Notes under the pieces: generated by a model
Seen by the model: only the letters and a program-made list of their open reading frames with translations
What the model was told of the DNA's origin: nothing
The model's database searches: none
Source of the DNA: Clostridium sp.
Lineage (GTDB): Bacteria; Bacillota; Clostridia; Lachnospirales; Lachnospiraceae
NCBI GenBank assembly: GCA_023664385.1
Contig: JAMPFU010000033.1
Location: forward strand, 1-33,729
Length of the DNA: 33,729 nt
Direction: 5' to 3'
Program-made: the position numbers and the translations under genes
Part shown: piece by piece, positions 7,700 through 16,389 of the stretch
Position numbering within the stretch: position 1 is the stretch's first letter
Layout of the letters: the number at the start of each line of letters is the position of its first letter

Positions 7700-8548
7700 A
7701 TGAAGATTTCGAGATTGGGTTATCAATCTATTAAGCTCTCTGACGCAGGCGTTGAAAATATGAAAAAGCAGGTGCGTGCTTTTGAGAAATATAATGCAGG
7801 CGAAGCGCTTACTGTTGAGGAACAAGAAATCGTAGACAGAGCAAATAGCTCAAGGCTGGACAATAAGGCAGCAAAAAGCCTTACAGATGAAGCCGTAAGC
7901 ATGAAGCTGTCGAAGCTTGGTATTGAAAAAGCGTCCGATATACCTGATGAATGGAACATGGACGGTAAGCTTATACAGGTTGATAATATGATGGTTGCGG
8001 CATTTCAAAACGAGAAGCCGAAAATGACCGGCTATGCAAAGGAATTTGATGATGTGTCAAAGGAATATGCAGATTTTGTTTTAAGCAATAAATTTGATGA
8101 GGCTTCAAAAACAGATGTGCTTGCTAGGCTGAATGATAAATATAATTCACTGCTCAAGGAGATAGAAAAAAATTATACAGGTGAGGAAAAGGAAGAAAAG
8201 CTTAAATCGCTTAACGATGATTTTCAGACCGTATTGGAAAATAATATCAAAAAGCCGATGGATTTGATGCTACGAAAAGAGCTGATTATTGTTGACATGA
8301 CAAGGCAGCTTAACGATGCACATAAAAAAGCGGCAAAGGCAAGATACCTTGACGAAAGCATATATGACGAAATAGCAAAGGGTCTTGACAAAAATGAACA
8401 GAAGATAAAAGATACACAGGATATGGTAAACCAATTGACAGCACTGTTTAAAGACTTTGGGAACAAGGGTACACAGATTGGCAGCTTGTTTAAAACCATT
8501 AACGACAATATCGAGGCAATGTACAATTCACGTATTCGGTTTGAATAG
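7700..8548 (+). CDS. Unknown helical protein
   Basis: A 282-residue, highly charged, almost entirely helical protein; the ATG at 7700 follows TTTCAAGGAGGAAAATGAC. There is no signal peptide or membrane segment. I do not recognise a family. The C-terminal third, from MTRQLNDAHKKAAKARYLDE to MVNQLTALFKDFG, looks like long helices able to form a coiled coil. A middle stretch at about 85-115 contains WNMDGKLIQVDNMMV. The gene stands alone between the terminator at 7542 and the bidirectional terminator at 8603. A short inverted repeat (AGTGCC-GAA-GGCACT, 7627-7641) lies in its leader. Composition and position suggest it belongs with the preceding cluster, but there is no shared N-terminal module and no BlaI-type palindrome in front of it. 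Confidence 0.6.
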   Translation: MKISRLGYQSIKLSDAGVENMKKQVRAFEKYNAGEALTVEEQEIVDRANSSRLDNKAAKSLTDEAVSMKLSKLGIEKASDIPDEWNMDGKLIQVDNMMVAAFQNEKPKMTGYAKEFDDVSKEYADFVLSNKFDEASKTDVLARLNDKYNSLLKEIEKNYTGEEKEEKLKSLNDDFQTVLENNIKKPMDLMLRKELIIVDMTRQLNDAHKKAAKARYLDESIYDEIAKGLDKNEQKIKDTQDMVNQLTALFKDFGNKGTQIGSLFKTINDNIEAMYNSRIRFE

Positions 8549-8602
8549 CAGATGAAAACCATAACTGTAATATCCTGTTTTGTTCTGAAAAAATAAAAAA
8601 TT

Positions 8603-8642
8603 AAAATTGCCAGTCTAAGATAATCCTAGACCGGCAATTTTT
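8603..8642. terminator. Bidirectional terminator between the 7700 gene and rpsT
   Basis: AAAATTGCC-a-GTCTA (8603-8617) pairs with TAGAC-c-GGCAATTTT (8627-8641), a 14-pair stem with one mismatch. A-rich DNA on one side and T-rich DNA on the other make it work for both convergent genes. Confidence 0.85.
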
Positions 8643-8689
8643 AATTCAGATGTATTCATAAAATTTTTCAGGCATTCAATGCACCAGCT

Positions 8690-8953
8690 TTACGCCATCT
8701 TATTTACAGCTAATGTAAGATTAGAAATCTTCCTTGATGCATTGTTCTTATGATAGATTCCCTTGGAAGCAGCCTTGCTTATCTCAGAAATAGCTATCTT
8801 AAGCTTTGCCTCAGCTTCTGCCTTGTTGCCTGCTGCTATGGCAGACTCAACATTTTTAGTAACAGTCTTAACCTTAGACTTGATCATCTTGTTTCTTAAA
8901 GTCTTAGTTTCGATTACACGAATTCTTTTCTTTGCAGATTTGATATTTGCCAA
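8690..8953 (-). CDS. rpsT: 30S ribosomal protein S20
   Basis: An 87-residue basic helical protein beginning (M)ANIKSAKKRIRVIETKTLRN and ending NASRKISNLTLAVNKMA, the full S20 pattern; it binds 16S rRNA in the 30S subunit. The start is a TTG at 8953 (reverse complement of CAA at 8951-8953), placed seven bases after GGAGGT. Longer in-frame extensions to 9094 include leader RNA and are not S20-like. The E. coli gene also uses UUG, where the weak start helps autoregulation, so a similar control is possible here. It is transcribed on the minus strand as a single gene ending at the bidirectional terminator. Confidence 0.97.
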   Translation of the reverse strand: MANIKSAKKRIRVIETKTLRNKMIKSKVKTVTKNVESAIAAGNKAEAEAKLKIAISEISKAASKGIYHKNNASRKISNLTLAVNKMA

Positions 8954-9132
8954 ATCAGACACCTCCATTAAATGATAAAAATAAAACAATAAAGTTATTA
9001 TATGGTTATCACCTCGGTCAAGACACGAACAACATACCCACACCACCAGATATGTCGGACCTAAGCGAATTTTGCTTATCGTACTATTATGCACGCAACA
9101 TTTAGAATATCAAATTACTATTTTTATGTCAA
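8954..9132 (-). promoter_or_regulatory. rpsT promoter and long structured leader
   Basis: On the minus strand TTGACA (9132-9127) and TATTCT (9109-9104) are separated by 17 bp, a good sigma-A promoter that starts right after the stop of the upstream gene. The transcript would have a leader of about 145 bases before the TTG. The leader can fold: GGTC...GACC encloses a GACAUA...UAUGU pair series, and an AAGC/GCTT hairpin lies just after the presumed start. A leader this long and structured suits feedback by S20, but no known S20 leader consensus was recognised. Confidence 0.6.
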
Positions 9133-9162
9133 TAGCTTTTGCTGAAATTTTCATTGTATTTT

Positions 9163-12100
9163 TCACTGTAATTTTTCGCTGTAATCTGATAAGAGCTTGT
9201 CGTAATCTGCAATCGGCATAGGCTTTGCAAATAAAAAGCCCTGTCCGATTTCGCAACCGATATCCTCAAGCATTTTAAGCTGCTTATCATCCTCGACGCC
9301 CTCGCTTACTACCTTTATATCAAGGGCATGCGCCATGTCTATAATACCCTTTAATATGTGAATCGCATTTTTGTCATTGGCAACTGACCTTGTAAGAAAA
9401 TCGTGGTCAAGCTTTAAAACGTCAACCGGAAGGTCCTTCAGCAGAGTGAGGGAGGAATAGCCTGTTCCAAAATCGTCCATATTTATTGTAAAATCTTCAT
9501 TTCTAAGCTTCGTGAGAATGTCTATCATCTGCTCATAATTTTTGGATAGGGTACTCTCGGTAACCTCAAACTCAATGTAATGGTGTGGAATACAGTATTT
9601 ATCCACAATGTCGTGAACCCTTGAAAGAAAATCGGCGTGTGAAATTGTTGTACGTGAAAGGTTTACGGAAAATGGAAGCACCTGTATATCCGAATCCAAA
9701 TATTTTCTTAGGGACTTGCACGCTTCCTCCAGCATAAAGCAGTCAATCTGATATATAAAACCATTTTTTTCAAAAGCAGGTATAAAGGAGGCAGGCTCAA
9801 GGAAGCCCTTTGAAGGTGAAATCCACCGTATCAGTAATTCTCCACCCATAAGCTTTTTGGTGGCTATATCATATTTCGGCTGGACATATGCACAAAACTC
9901 CTTATTTTCCATTGCGGACTGCATGCTGTTTTCCATCTGCGCCTCATTCATAATTGTCTTGTGAAGCTCATCGTTATAGAAGGCATAGGAAATTCCGGTA
10001 GATGCGTCTATGGATTTGCCGGTCATCATCGCCCGGTCAATCAGCCTGTTTACGCTGTAGGAGTGCAGAGTCTCATCGACTACAAGTATGCCAGTGGTAA
10101 AATCTACGTTGAATTTGTCCTGAATGGTACGGCAGGCATCACGGACCTCGTCACATATGCTGTTAAAGGTGTGCATGAAACGCTCGTTATTGTCATGGTG
10201 AACAAGCATAATAAACGTGTCGCTTATGATTCTTGAAAATGCTTCGCCCTCACCGAGATGCTTGTGCATAACCTCGGCCACTGTCTTTAGGGTTTGGTCG
10301 CCCACATTATGTCCGTAGGTTTCATTTATAAACTTAAAATTCTTTATGTTGAAATAGAACATTACATAGTCAACACTTGGATTGCTATCGAGTATATCCT
10401 GGCATGTAACCTTGAATTTCTCAAAATTTCCAAAGCCTGTAACGATGTCCTTGTAGGACGCTTCGGTAATCTTCTTTTCAATTGTAATGTTCTGTTCCAA
10501 TTCCTTTTTTAGGCGCTCTGCCTCTGTCTGCTTATGTGCATTGACAATAATTAAAAATGTGTTGGTTCCCGGACTCCAATTTATTTTGGACATAGTTATG
10601 TCTAAAAGCTCATCTGTGTGTTTGTTCCGCTTTGTACACTTGACGGAGGAATCCTTTGTAAGCTTATGGAGGGAGCAGTCACTGCATGGACTGCTTTCCT
10701 GATACATACAGCTATAGCATTTACTGTTTAAGTTAAGACTGGAATAAAATTCCTTTGCAGTCTCATTAAAATACATGACCTCATAGGTATCTCGATTTAT
10801 TATGATAAGTGGATTATCAATGATGTCAAAGGCATTTATGGTGTCCTCCCTTAAAAGAGAAAGATTTTGCTCGCTTCTCTTAGAGCATACTGCCTCGCTG
10901 AGTATTTTAAAGATAAGCTTAAAGTCCTTAAGGGCAGTGGAGGACCAAGGAGTTTCATTTTTTATTGTGTAAAGACCGATATAGCCTATAACTTTTTTGT
11001 TAAGCAGTATCTGGGACTGTATCATTCGGTTTACGCCCTCGGAATACGGATTCATATTTGAGGTGTTAAGCTTTATCAGTGATGTGTCAGGGCTATATAT
11101 GATTCCGTCCGTGCCGAGGGAGTTAAGCTCCTCGAAAACAGCGATAGGTGTATGCTGCCTTGTGTGAATATCATTTTTAATTCCTGAAGCACACCATTGA
11201 TGGGTGCAATCAACAAAATTATCATTGCCTGTTTTTTCCCAAATGCATATTTTATCAATGTCATAGGTATTTCCTATGATGTTCAGGGATTTTTCAATGG
11301 CAAGGTGTGTGTTGCTGTTGTCAAAAAGCATGGAGAGCAGCTCATTTATTATTTTATCGTTGCCTGCCGGCTTGAGTTCAGTGCGGGCATTTTCATAGCT
11401 TGCACGTTCCATGTCCTCATGGTAACAGTAGTAACAGTCCTTGCCGTTTAATTTTGCCTGATAAAGTGCAGTATCGGCATTTTCAAGCAGCGTATTGTAG
11501 GTTATCTGTTCATTTGTTGCAGCTATGCCTATGCTTAATGTAACCTTAAAGGTTTCCACACCCGTGTAAATTGTTTTCAGCTTTTGGGCAATCATGGCAG
11601 CCTTCTCGCAGGCAACCTGAACGTCAAGCAGGTTGCTGAAATAGACGCAAAATTCATCGCCGCCAAGCCTGCCTGCAAGGTCGTATTCACCAGTGTATTC
11701 CTTTAAAATCCCTGCGATGTCAGTTATGACCTCATCGCCCTTTAAGTGACCGTATGTATCGTTTATTTTCTTAAAGTCGTCTATGTCCACAAGCATAAGG
11801 ACATTATATATATTTCCGTCCAAATTGCGCAGATGGGTTTTTATTCTGTGCTCGGTTGTCGCCTTGTTTAAAAGTCCCGTCATAAGGTCCGTTTCAGCCT
11901 TTTGAAGTAACTTTTGCTGTTCGATTTTCTGCGTGTGTATATTACGGAGAAGCCCTACAGCCCTGACTGGTTTTTTATCCTCGTCAAATATGGTTGAAAA
12001 AATGGAAAAGTACCATTGAAAGCCGTTCGCTCTTGTATTTAACTTAAATTCTGTGGTGTGGTATTCCGTTCCTCTTTTTGCAAGTGCGAAAAGCTCCTCA

Positions 12101-13062
12101 AGGGCGTCTGCCGTGTCAGGGGAAACAAGCCCTGTTTCTGCCATTGCCTTTGCAGGGCTTTGTATCACTGCTTCACCGTCAAATATATTGTTGAATTTTT
12201 CGGCAAATGTAATAACATCCTCCGATATGTCATATTCATATGGAAGCTCCTCGGAAATGTCCGAGATAATCAGGTACTTCTGCTCCTCAAGCGTTGCCTT
12301 CATCTCGGCAATTTTTAAGCTTGTTATGTCGGACATTACAAGATTAACGACAGGAAAGCCCTCTGACATTTCGCCTGAACGGGCAAATATCGCATTTACC
12401 CATCTGATGCTCTCGTTTGCGCCCTTGATACGGAAATTGACAATTTTGGAATTTAAGTCCTCAGTCAAATCAGCAAGGGCATCTATGACAATTGATAAAT
12501 CCTCGCTATAGACGATGGAAAGTGTATTTTTGCCGTAAACCTCATCGAAATCATGCGGGGAAAGACCACACATGTCGTAAAAAAAATTATTTGCCCATGT
12601 AAGCGTCATGTTATTGTCAAGCAGGTGCTTACTGACGCCGCTTGGCACTGTGTTGGCAAACATTTCCAAATCGGTTTTCGCCTGTGCCGTCTCGCTTGCC
12701 GCATTTTCAAGATTTGTGATGTCTGTGAAAACACACTGCAAAACGTCCCTGCCGTCATTTAGGGAAAACGCCTGCCCGTTGCACAAAACGGTAAGCACAG
12801 TTCCATTTTTTGTAACAATTCTGTTTTGAACGCTTACGAGATTGGAAATGCTGAGCTGATAATTTATGGAGGCAATTACCTCCGCAAAGTCGTCAACGTA
12901 TAAAAGATTATCCAGTGTACAGATTTTGTTTGACAATTCACGGGGAGAATATCCTGTCATGGTGCAAAGTCCTTGGTCGAAATCCAAAATATTGTATGGT
13001 GCGTCTGTCTCTAGGACAAAGGTTGCTACATCATTGCTTCCTGCGTAGTTGGATGAAGTCAT
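9163..13062 (-). CDS. PAS-GGDEF-GAF-PAS-GGDEF(degenerate)-EAL cyclic-di-GMP signalling protein
   Basis: A 1299-residue protein on the minus strand. The ATG at 13062 follows GGGAGGT by six bases; an upstream in-frame TTG at 13077 overlaps that site and is rejected. Domains in order: PAS units at about 10-120, 135-255 and 265-385; a GGDEF domain at about 395-555 with intact GGDEF at 467-471, so diguanylate cyclase activity is expected; a GAF-like region at about 575-735; a PAS-like unit with a cysteine cluster near 780-797 (CYSCMYQESSPCSDC); a second GGDEF-like domain whose signature is replaced by IISDT near 943; and an EAL phosphodiesterase domain from about 1050 with E1075 (GGELLIRW), FEVTES, DDFGTGYSS at 1196-1204 and SEGVED. 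There are no membrane segments, so sensing is cytoplasmic. One polypeptide can thus make and break c-di-GMP. The promoter lies at 13099-13127. Confidence 0.93.
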   Translation of the reverse strand: MTSSNYAGSNDVATFVLETDAPYNILDFDQGLCTMTGYSPRELSNKICTLDNLLYVDDFAEVIASINYQLSISNLVSVQNRIVTKNGTVLTVLCNGQAFSLNDGRDVLQCVFTDITNLENAASETAQAKTDLEMFANTVPSGVSKHLLDNNMTLTWANNFFYDMCGLSPHDFDEVYGKNTLSIVYSEDLSIVIDALADLTEDLNSKIVNFRIKGANESIRWVNAIFARSGEMSEGFPVVNLVMSDITSLKIAEMKATLEEQKYLIISDISEELPYEYDISEDVITFAEKFNNIFDGEAVIQSPAKAMAETGLVSPDTADALEELFALAKRGTEYHTTEFKLNTRANGFQWYFSIFSTIFDEDKKPVRAVGLLRNIHTQKIEQQKLLQKAETDLMTGLLNKATTEHRIKTHLRNLDGNIYNVLMLVDIDDFKKINDTYGHLKGDEVITDIAGILKEYTGEYDLAGRLGGDEFCVYFSNLLDVQVACEKAAMIAQKLKTIYTGVETFKVTLSIGIAATNEQITYNTLLENADTALYQAKLNGKDCYYCYHEDMERASYENARTELKPAGNDKIINELLSMLFDNSNTHLAIEKSLNIIGNTYDIDKICIWEKTGNDNFVDCTHQWCASGIKNDIHTRQHTPIAVFEELNSLGTDGIIYSPDTSLIKLNTSNMNPYSEGVNRMIQSQILLNKKVIGYIGLYTIKNETPWSSTALKDFKLIFKILSEAVCSKRSEQNLSLLREDTINAFDIIDNPLIIINRDTYEVMYFNETAKEFYSSLNLNSKCYSCMYQESSPCSDCSLHKLTKDSSVKCTKRNKHTDELLDITMSKINWSPGTNTFLIIVNAHKQTEAERLKKELEQNITIEKKITEASYKDIVTGFGNFEKFKVTCQDILDSNPSVDYVMFYFNIKNFKFINETYGHNVGDQTLKTVAEVMHKHLGEGEAFSRIISDTFIMLVHHDNNERFMHTFNSICDEVRDACRTIQDKFNVDFTTGILVVDETLHSYSVNRLIDRAMMTGKSIDASTGISYAFYNDELHKTIMNEAQMENSMQSAMENKEFCAYVQPKYDIATKKLMGGELLIRWISPSKGFLEPASFIPAFEKNGFIYQIDCFMLEEACKSLRKYLDSDIQVLPFSVNLSRTTISHADFLSRVHDIVDKYCIPHHYIEFEVTESTLSKNYEQMIDILTKLRNEDFTINMDDFGTGYSSLTLLKDLPVDVLKLDHDFLTRSVANDKNAIHILKGIIDMAHALDIKVVSEGVEDDKQLKMLEDIGCEIGQGFLFAKPMPIADYDKLLSDYSEKLQ

Positions 13063-13098
13063 AGTTTTACCTCCCAAATGTATTAAAAGCCTGATATA

Positions 13099-13127
13099 AT
13101 TATAGTCTATGGGAATATTTATATCAA
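13099..13127 (-). promoter_or_regulatory. Promoter of the GGDEF/EAL gene
   Basis: Read on the minus strand, TTGATA (13127-13122) and a perfect TATAAT (13104-13099) are separated by 17 bp. The start point would fall near 13092, giving a short leader to the ATG at 13062. Confidence 0.75.
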
Positions 13128-13153
13128 GAAAAAAACAAGGAAAAAAAGCTTTC

Positions 13154-13182
13154 TTTACATACGGATTTATAAATGATACAAT
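13154..13182 (+). promoter_or_regulatory. Divergent promoter for the 13279-16232 genes
   Basis: TTTACA (13154-13159) and TACAAT (13177-13182) with a 17-bp spacer. It is back to back with the GGDEF/EAL promoter, about 30 bp apart, and would give a leader of roughly 90 bases before the gene at 13279. Confidence 0.6.
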
Positions 13183-13278
13183 AGATAATAATAATTGACT
13201 AAAGACAATTATGTGATGAGATAATGAATATACAAAAATGCTTATCAGGGGTTTCTGATATGGAAAAGATGTGTAACG

Positions 13279-13953
13279 ATGGATAAATATAGAAAGTACG
13301 AGATAGCGGCTACCATATGTGTCGCGATTTTCATAGTGTGCTTTTCGCTGTGCCTGCTTGTGTCAAACAGAAGCGTGTATAGCATATGTTATGATAAATA
13401 CTATGAAGATTTAACGGAGATTTATGGGGATAATATTGAGGATAAGGCACTTGCTCCTTTGGAGGCAAAGCAAAATTATGAGCAGATAGCAGACGGATTT
13501 TCCTCCTTTTTTAAAAGTGATTATTCAGGGGTAAGCTACAAGCTGTCAGAAAGAAATGTAAAGCTTTTAAACAGACTGAAGGGATATTACCGTTTTGCAT
13601 GGATTGCATCTATCATAAGCCTTGCAGGAACCGTATACAGCTTCATAAATCTGGCAAAAAGAAGAAATTACATGCCCCTGCTTACTGGAGGGTTTGCAGC
13701 AGCATGTTTAACCGTATTTCATGCATTTGTAATCGGCGTGTCAAAGGGCTCCACATTATCGGGCATTAAAAATATGATAATGTACGGTGATTATTCTTAT
13801 TTTCCCGATGCAGATGTTCTCGTGTGGTGTATGCCGCCGAAATTTGGAATGAGCCTTGCACTTTTGTATTTGGGTATTGTATTTGGAATGATTTTACTTG
13901 CGGCACTCATTAGGCGTATTATTGCATTTTGGGGTCGCCCGCATAAGTTTTAA
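13279..13953 (+). CDS. Four-TM membrane protein, possibly DUF1461 (TIGR01906) type
   Basis: A 224-residue protein with a membrane segment at about 10-30, a polar loop of about 75 residues with tyrosines and acids (YDKYYEDLTEIYGDN), and three more segments near 107-125, 135-155 and 190-215. One N-terminal segment, a large outside loop and a C-terminal bundle of three is the layout of DUF1461 integral membrane proteins, but the match is by topology only. The ATG at 13279 has only a weak upstream site. The gene ends 14 bp before glgB and probably shares its transcript from the promoter at 13154. Function is unknown. Confidence 0.6.
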   Translation: MDKYRKYEIAATICVAIFIVCFSLCLLVSNRSVYSICYDKYYEDLTEIYGDNIEDKALAPLEAKQNYEQIADGFSSFFKSDYSGVSYKLSERNVKLLNRLKGYYRFAWIASIISLAGTVYSFINLAKRRNYMPLLTGGFAAACLTVFHAFVIGVSKGSTLSGIKNMIMYGDYSYFPDADVLVWCMPPKFGMSLALLYLGIVFGMILLAALIRRIIAFWGRPHKF

Positions 13954-13967
13954 AATGGAGGTATTAT

Positions 13968-16232
13968 ATGAACAAGAGATTGGAAAATTGGGTCAACTGG
14001 GTTTTGTATGATGAGCTTATGAATGGACAGCTTAATGCACCGAAGCATCTGCTGGGTATTCATGACTATGGTGAGGGACAGGTTATAACTGTTTACAGAC
14101 CCCATTCAGAGTCTGTTTCAGTGACTTCCGTAACCGGAAAAAATCCTGTGCCTATGGAGGAGCTTGCAGAAGGCTTTTATGGAGTGTATTTTCCCAAGAA
14201 GAAATACAAAGGAAACAAGTACAAAATTGAAACAAAATACTATGATGGTACAACTGTGCTTACAGCGGACTGCTATGCATTTGATTCTCTTATAACCGAC
14301 TATGACACTTATCTTTTTGCAGAGGGTAAAAATTACGACATATATGATAAGCTGGGGGCGCACCCGATGACGATAGATGGCGTTAAGGGAACCTATTTTT
14401 CAGTATGGGCGCCAAATGCGAGACGTGTAAGTATTGTCGGCGATTTTAATATGTGGGACGGAGCGCTTAACCCAATGCAGATTCATTCTGCATCAGGCAT
14501 ATATGAAATTTTCATGCCGGATGTGCATGAGGGGGCAGTATATAAGTTTCAAATTCAGACTAGAACAGGGGATATATTATACAAGGCAGACCCATACGGA
14601 AACCAGACGCAGGTCAGACCTGAAAATGCAAATGTTGTCGCCGATTTAAGGAACTTCAAATGGACTGACGTGGAATGGATGGAAAACAGACAGAAACAGA
14701 CAAGAGTTTCAAGGCTCAAGGCTCCTATGTCTATCTATGAAGTACATCTTGGCTCATGGAAAAAGAAGGATGAGGATTCAGATTTTGGATTTTACACATA
14801 TAGGGAAATGGCAAAGATGCTTGGCGATTATGTGAAGGATATGGGCTACACGCACATTGAGCTTATGGGAATTGCTGAATATCCGTTTGACGGCTCATGG
14901 GGGTATCAGGTAACGAATTATTATGCACCTACAAGCAGATATGGTACACCGCAGGATTTCATGTACTTTGTCAATTATATGCATTCCATCGGTATCTCGG
15001 TTATTCTTGACTGGGTGCCTGCACATTTTCCAAGGGATGCACACGGACTTGGACGGTTTGACGGAATGCCTCTTTATGAGCATCCTGATTCAAGAAGGGG
15101 AGAGCATCCTGACTGGGGAACCTATATATTTGATTATGGCAGAAACGAGGTGAGCAATTTCCTTACCTCAAATGCGCTTTTCTGGGTTGAGAAGTTCCAT
15201 GTTGACGGACTTCGTGTTGATGCCGTTGCATCTATGCTTTATCTTGATTACGGCAAGCAAAACGGACAGTGGCTGCCGAACAAGGACGGTGGAAATGAAA
15301 ATTACGATGCAATAGAGCTTTTGCAGAAGATAAATACCGTTATGGAGGAAAGAAACCCAGGTGCATACCTTATCGCTGAGGAATCAACTGCGTGGGCGGG
15401 CGTAACTGCACCAGCAGCACTGAAAGGTCTTGGCTTCCTGTTTAAATGGAATATGGGCTGGATGAATGATTTTCTTGAGTATATGAAGCTTGACCCATAT
15501 TTCAGGTCCTTTAACCACAACAGGCTTACCTTCAGCTTGAGCTACACCTACTCAGAAAATTATGTGCTTGTAATATCACATGATGAGGTTGTGCATCTCA
15601 AGTGTTCCATGATTAATAAAATGCCGGGCTTTGAGGTTGATAAATTTGCAAACCTTCGTACAGCCTATGGTTTCATGCTTGGACATCCCGGCAAGAAGCT
15701 TCTCTTTATGGGACAGGAATTTGCACAGCTTCGGGAGTGGAGCGAGGCGAGAAGCCTCGATTGGTTCTTACTTGATAAGCCGATGCACAGGAAGATGCAG
15801 GCGTTTGTAAAACGGCTGAATCATATTTACACAGAGTATGATGCATTATATTACAATGACAATGAGCCTATCGGCTTTGAGTGGACAAAGGTTGACAGTG
15901 CAGAGGAGGGGATTGTTTCCTTTGTAAGACGTGGAAAGACTGCTAAAAATCAACTCCTGTTTGTATGTAACTTCGTTCCTGTTGAAAGGACAACCCACCT
16001 TGTTGGCGTGCCGTGTCTTGGCAAGTATACGGAGATTTTAAATTCCGATGCGGCAGAGTTTGGAGGAATGAACAGACTGAATGTGGAGGTTATGGCAACG
16101 GAACAGCCAAGCGATAGGATGGATTACTCTGTAAGCCTTACAATACCACCGCTTTCCATGATGATATTTAAGTACGATTACAAGGAATCGCCAAAGCCTG
16201 TTAATGCGATTGAAAAGACTTCAAAGCAGTAA
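13968..16232 (+). CDS. glgB: 1,4-alpha-glucan branching enzyme (GH13)
   Basis: A 754-residue glycogen branching enzyme that cuts alpha-1,4 links and rejoins chains as alpha-1,6 branches. The order is an N-terminal extension, a CBM48 domain at about 115-230 (GTYFSVWAPNARRVSIVGDF), the GH13 barrel, and a C-terminal beta domain. The sites EVHLGSW, DWVPAHFPRD and DGLRVDAV are clear. The predicted nucleophile is D418, the acid/base E471 (IAEEST) and the third carboxylate D539 (SHDEVVH). TGGAGGT lies seven bases before the ATG. It acts in the cytoplasm and fits with the intracellular alpha-amylase at 31699 as part of glycogen turnover, although no other glg genes are nearby. Confidence 0.97.
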   Translation: MNKRLENWVNWVLYDELMNGQLNAPKHLLGIHDYGEGQVITVYRPHSESVSVTSVTGKNPVPMEELAEGFYGVYFPKKKYKGNKYKIETKYYDGTTVLTADCYAFDSLITDYDTYLFAEGKNYDIYDKLGAHPMTIDGVKGTYFSVWAPNARRVSIVGDFNMWDGALNPMQIHSASGIYEIFMPDVHEGAVYKFQIQTRTGDILYKADPYGNQTQVRPENANVVADLRNFKWTDVEWMENRQKQTRVSRLKAPMSIYEVHLGSWKKKDEDSDFGFYTYREMAKMLGDYVKDMGYTHIELMGIAEYPFDGSWGYQVTNYYAPTSRYGTPQDFMYFVNYMHSIGISVILDWVPAHFPRDAHGLGRFDGMPLYEHPDSRRGEHPDWGTYIFDYGRNEVSNFLTSNALFWVEKFHVDGLRVDAVASMLYLDYGKQNGQWLPNKDGGNENYDAIELLQKINTVMEERNPGAYLIAEESTAWAGVTAPAALKGLGFLFKWNMGWMNDFLEYMKLDPYFRSFNHNRLTFSLSYTYSENYVLVISHDEVVHLKCSMINKMPGFEVDKFANLRTAYGFMLGHPGKKLLFMGQEFAQLREWSEARSLDWFLLDKPMHRKMQAFVKRLNHIYTEYDALYYNDNEPIGFEWTKVDSAEEGIVSFVRRGKTAKNQLLFVCNFVPVERTTHLVGVPCLGKYTEILNSDAAEFGGMNRLNVEVMATEQPSDRMDYSVSLTIPPLSMMIFKYDYKESPKPVNAIEKTSKQ

Positions 16233-16257
16233 AAATTTAATATATTGATAAAGTGAC

Positions 16258-16322
16258 GGGTGGCATGGGCTGTCGCACGAAGCGTGTTTATATTCTTGAT
16301 GCGGCACCCTCTATTGCCACCC
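16258..16322 (+). other. Large nested hairpin after glgB
   Basis: GGGTGGCA (16258-16265) pairs with TGCCACCC (16315-16322). Inside it GGG-c-TGTCGCA pairs with TGCGGCA-CCC (one G-U), and inside that CACG-AAG-CGTG forms a small hairpin. No T tract follows, so it is not a standard terminator. It may be a processing or mRNA-end structure, a palindromic repeat unit, or a small RNA. Confidence 0.6.
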
Positions 16323-16389
16323 TATGTAATCGTATAATGAGGGTTAATGTAAAGAGGATAAATCGGCAATTTGTTTGGAGAAAGCAGTA

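Noticed and set aside
8954-9094. N-terminal extension of S20
   Set aside because: The translated extension is Cys/Trp-containing and unlike S20; it covers the leader and its ribosome binding site.
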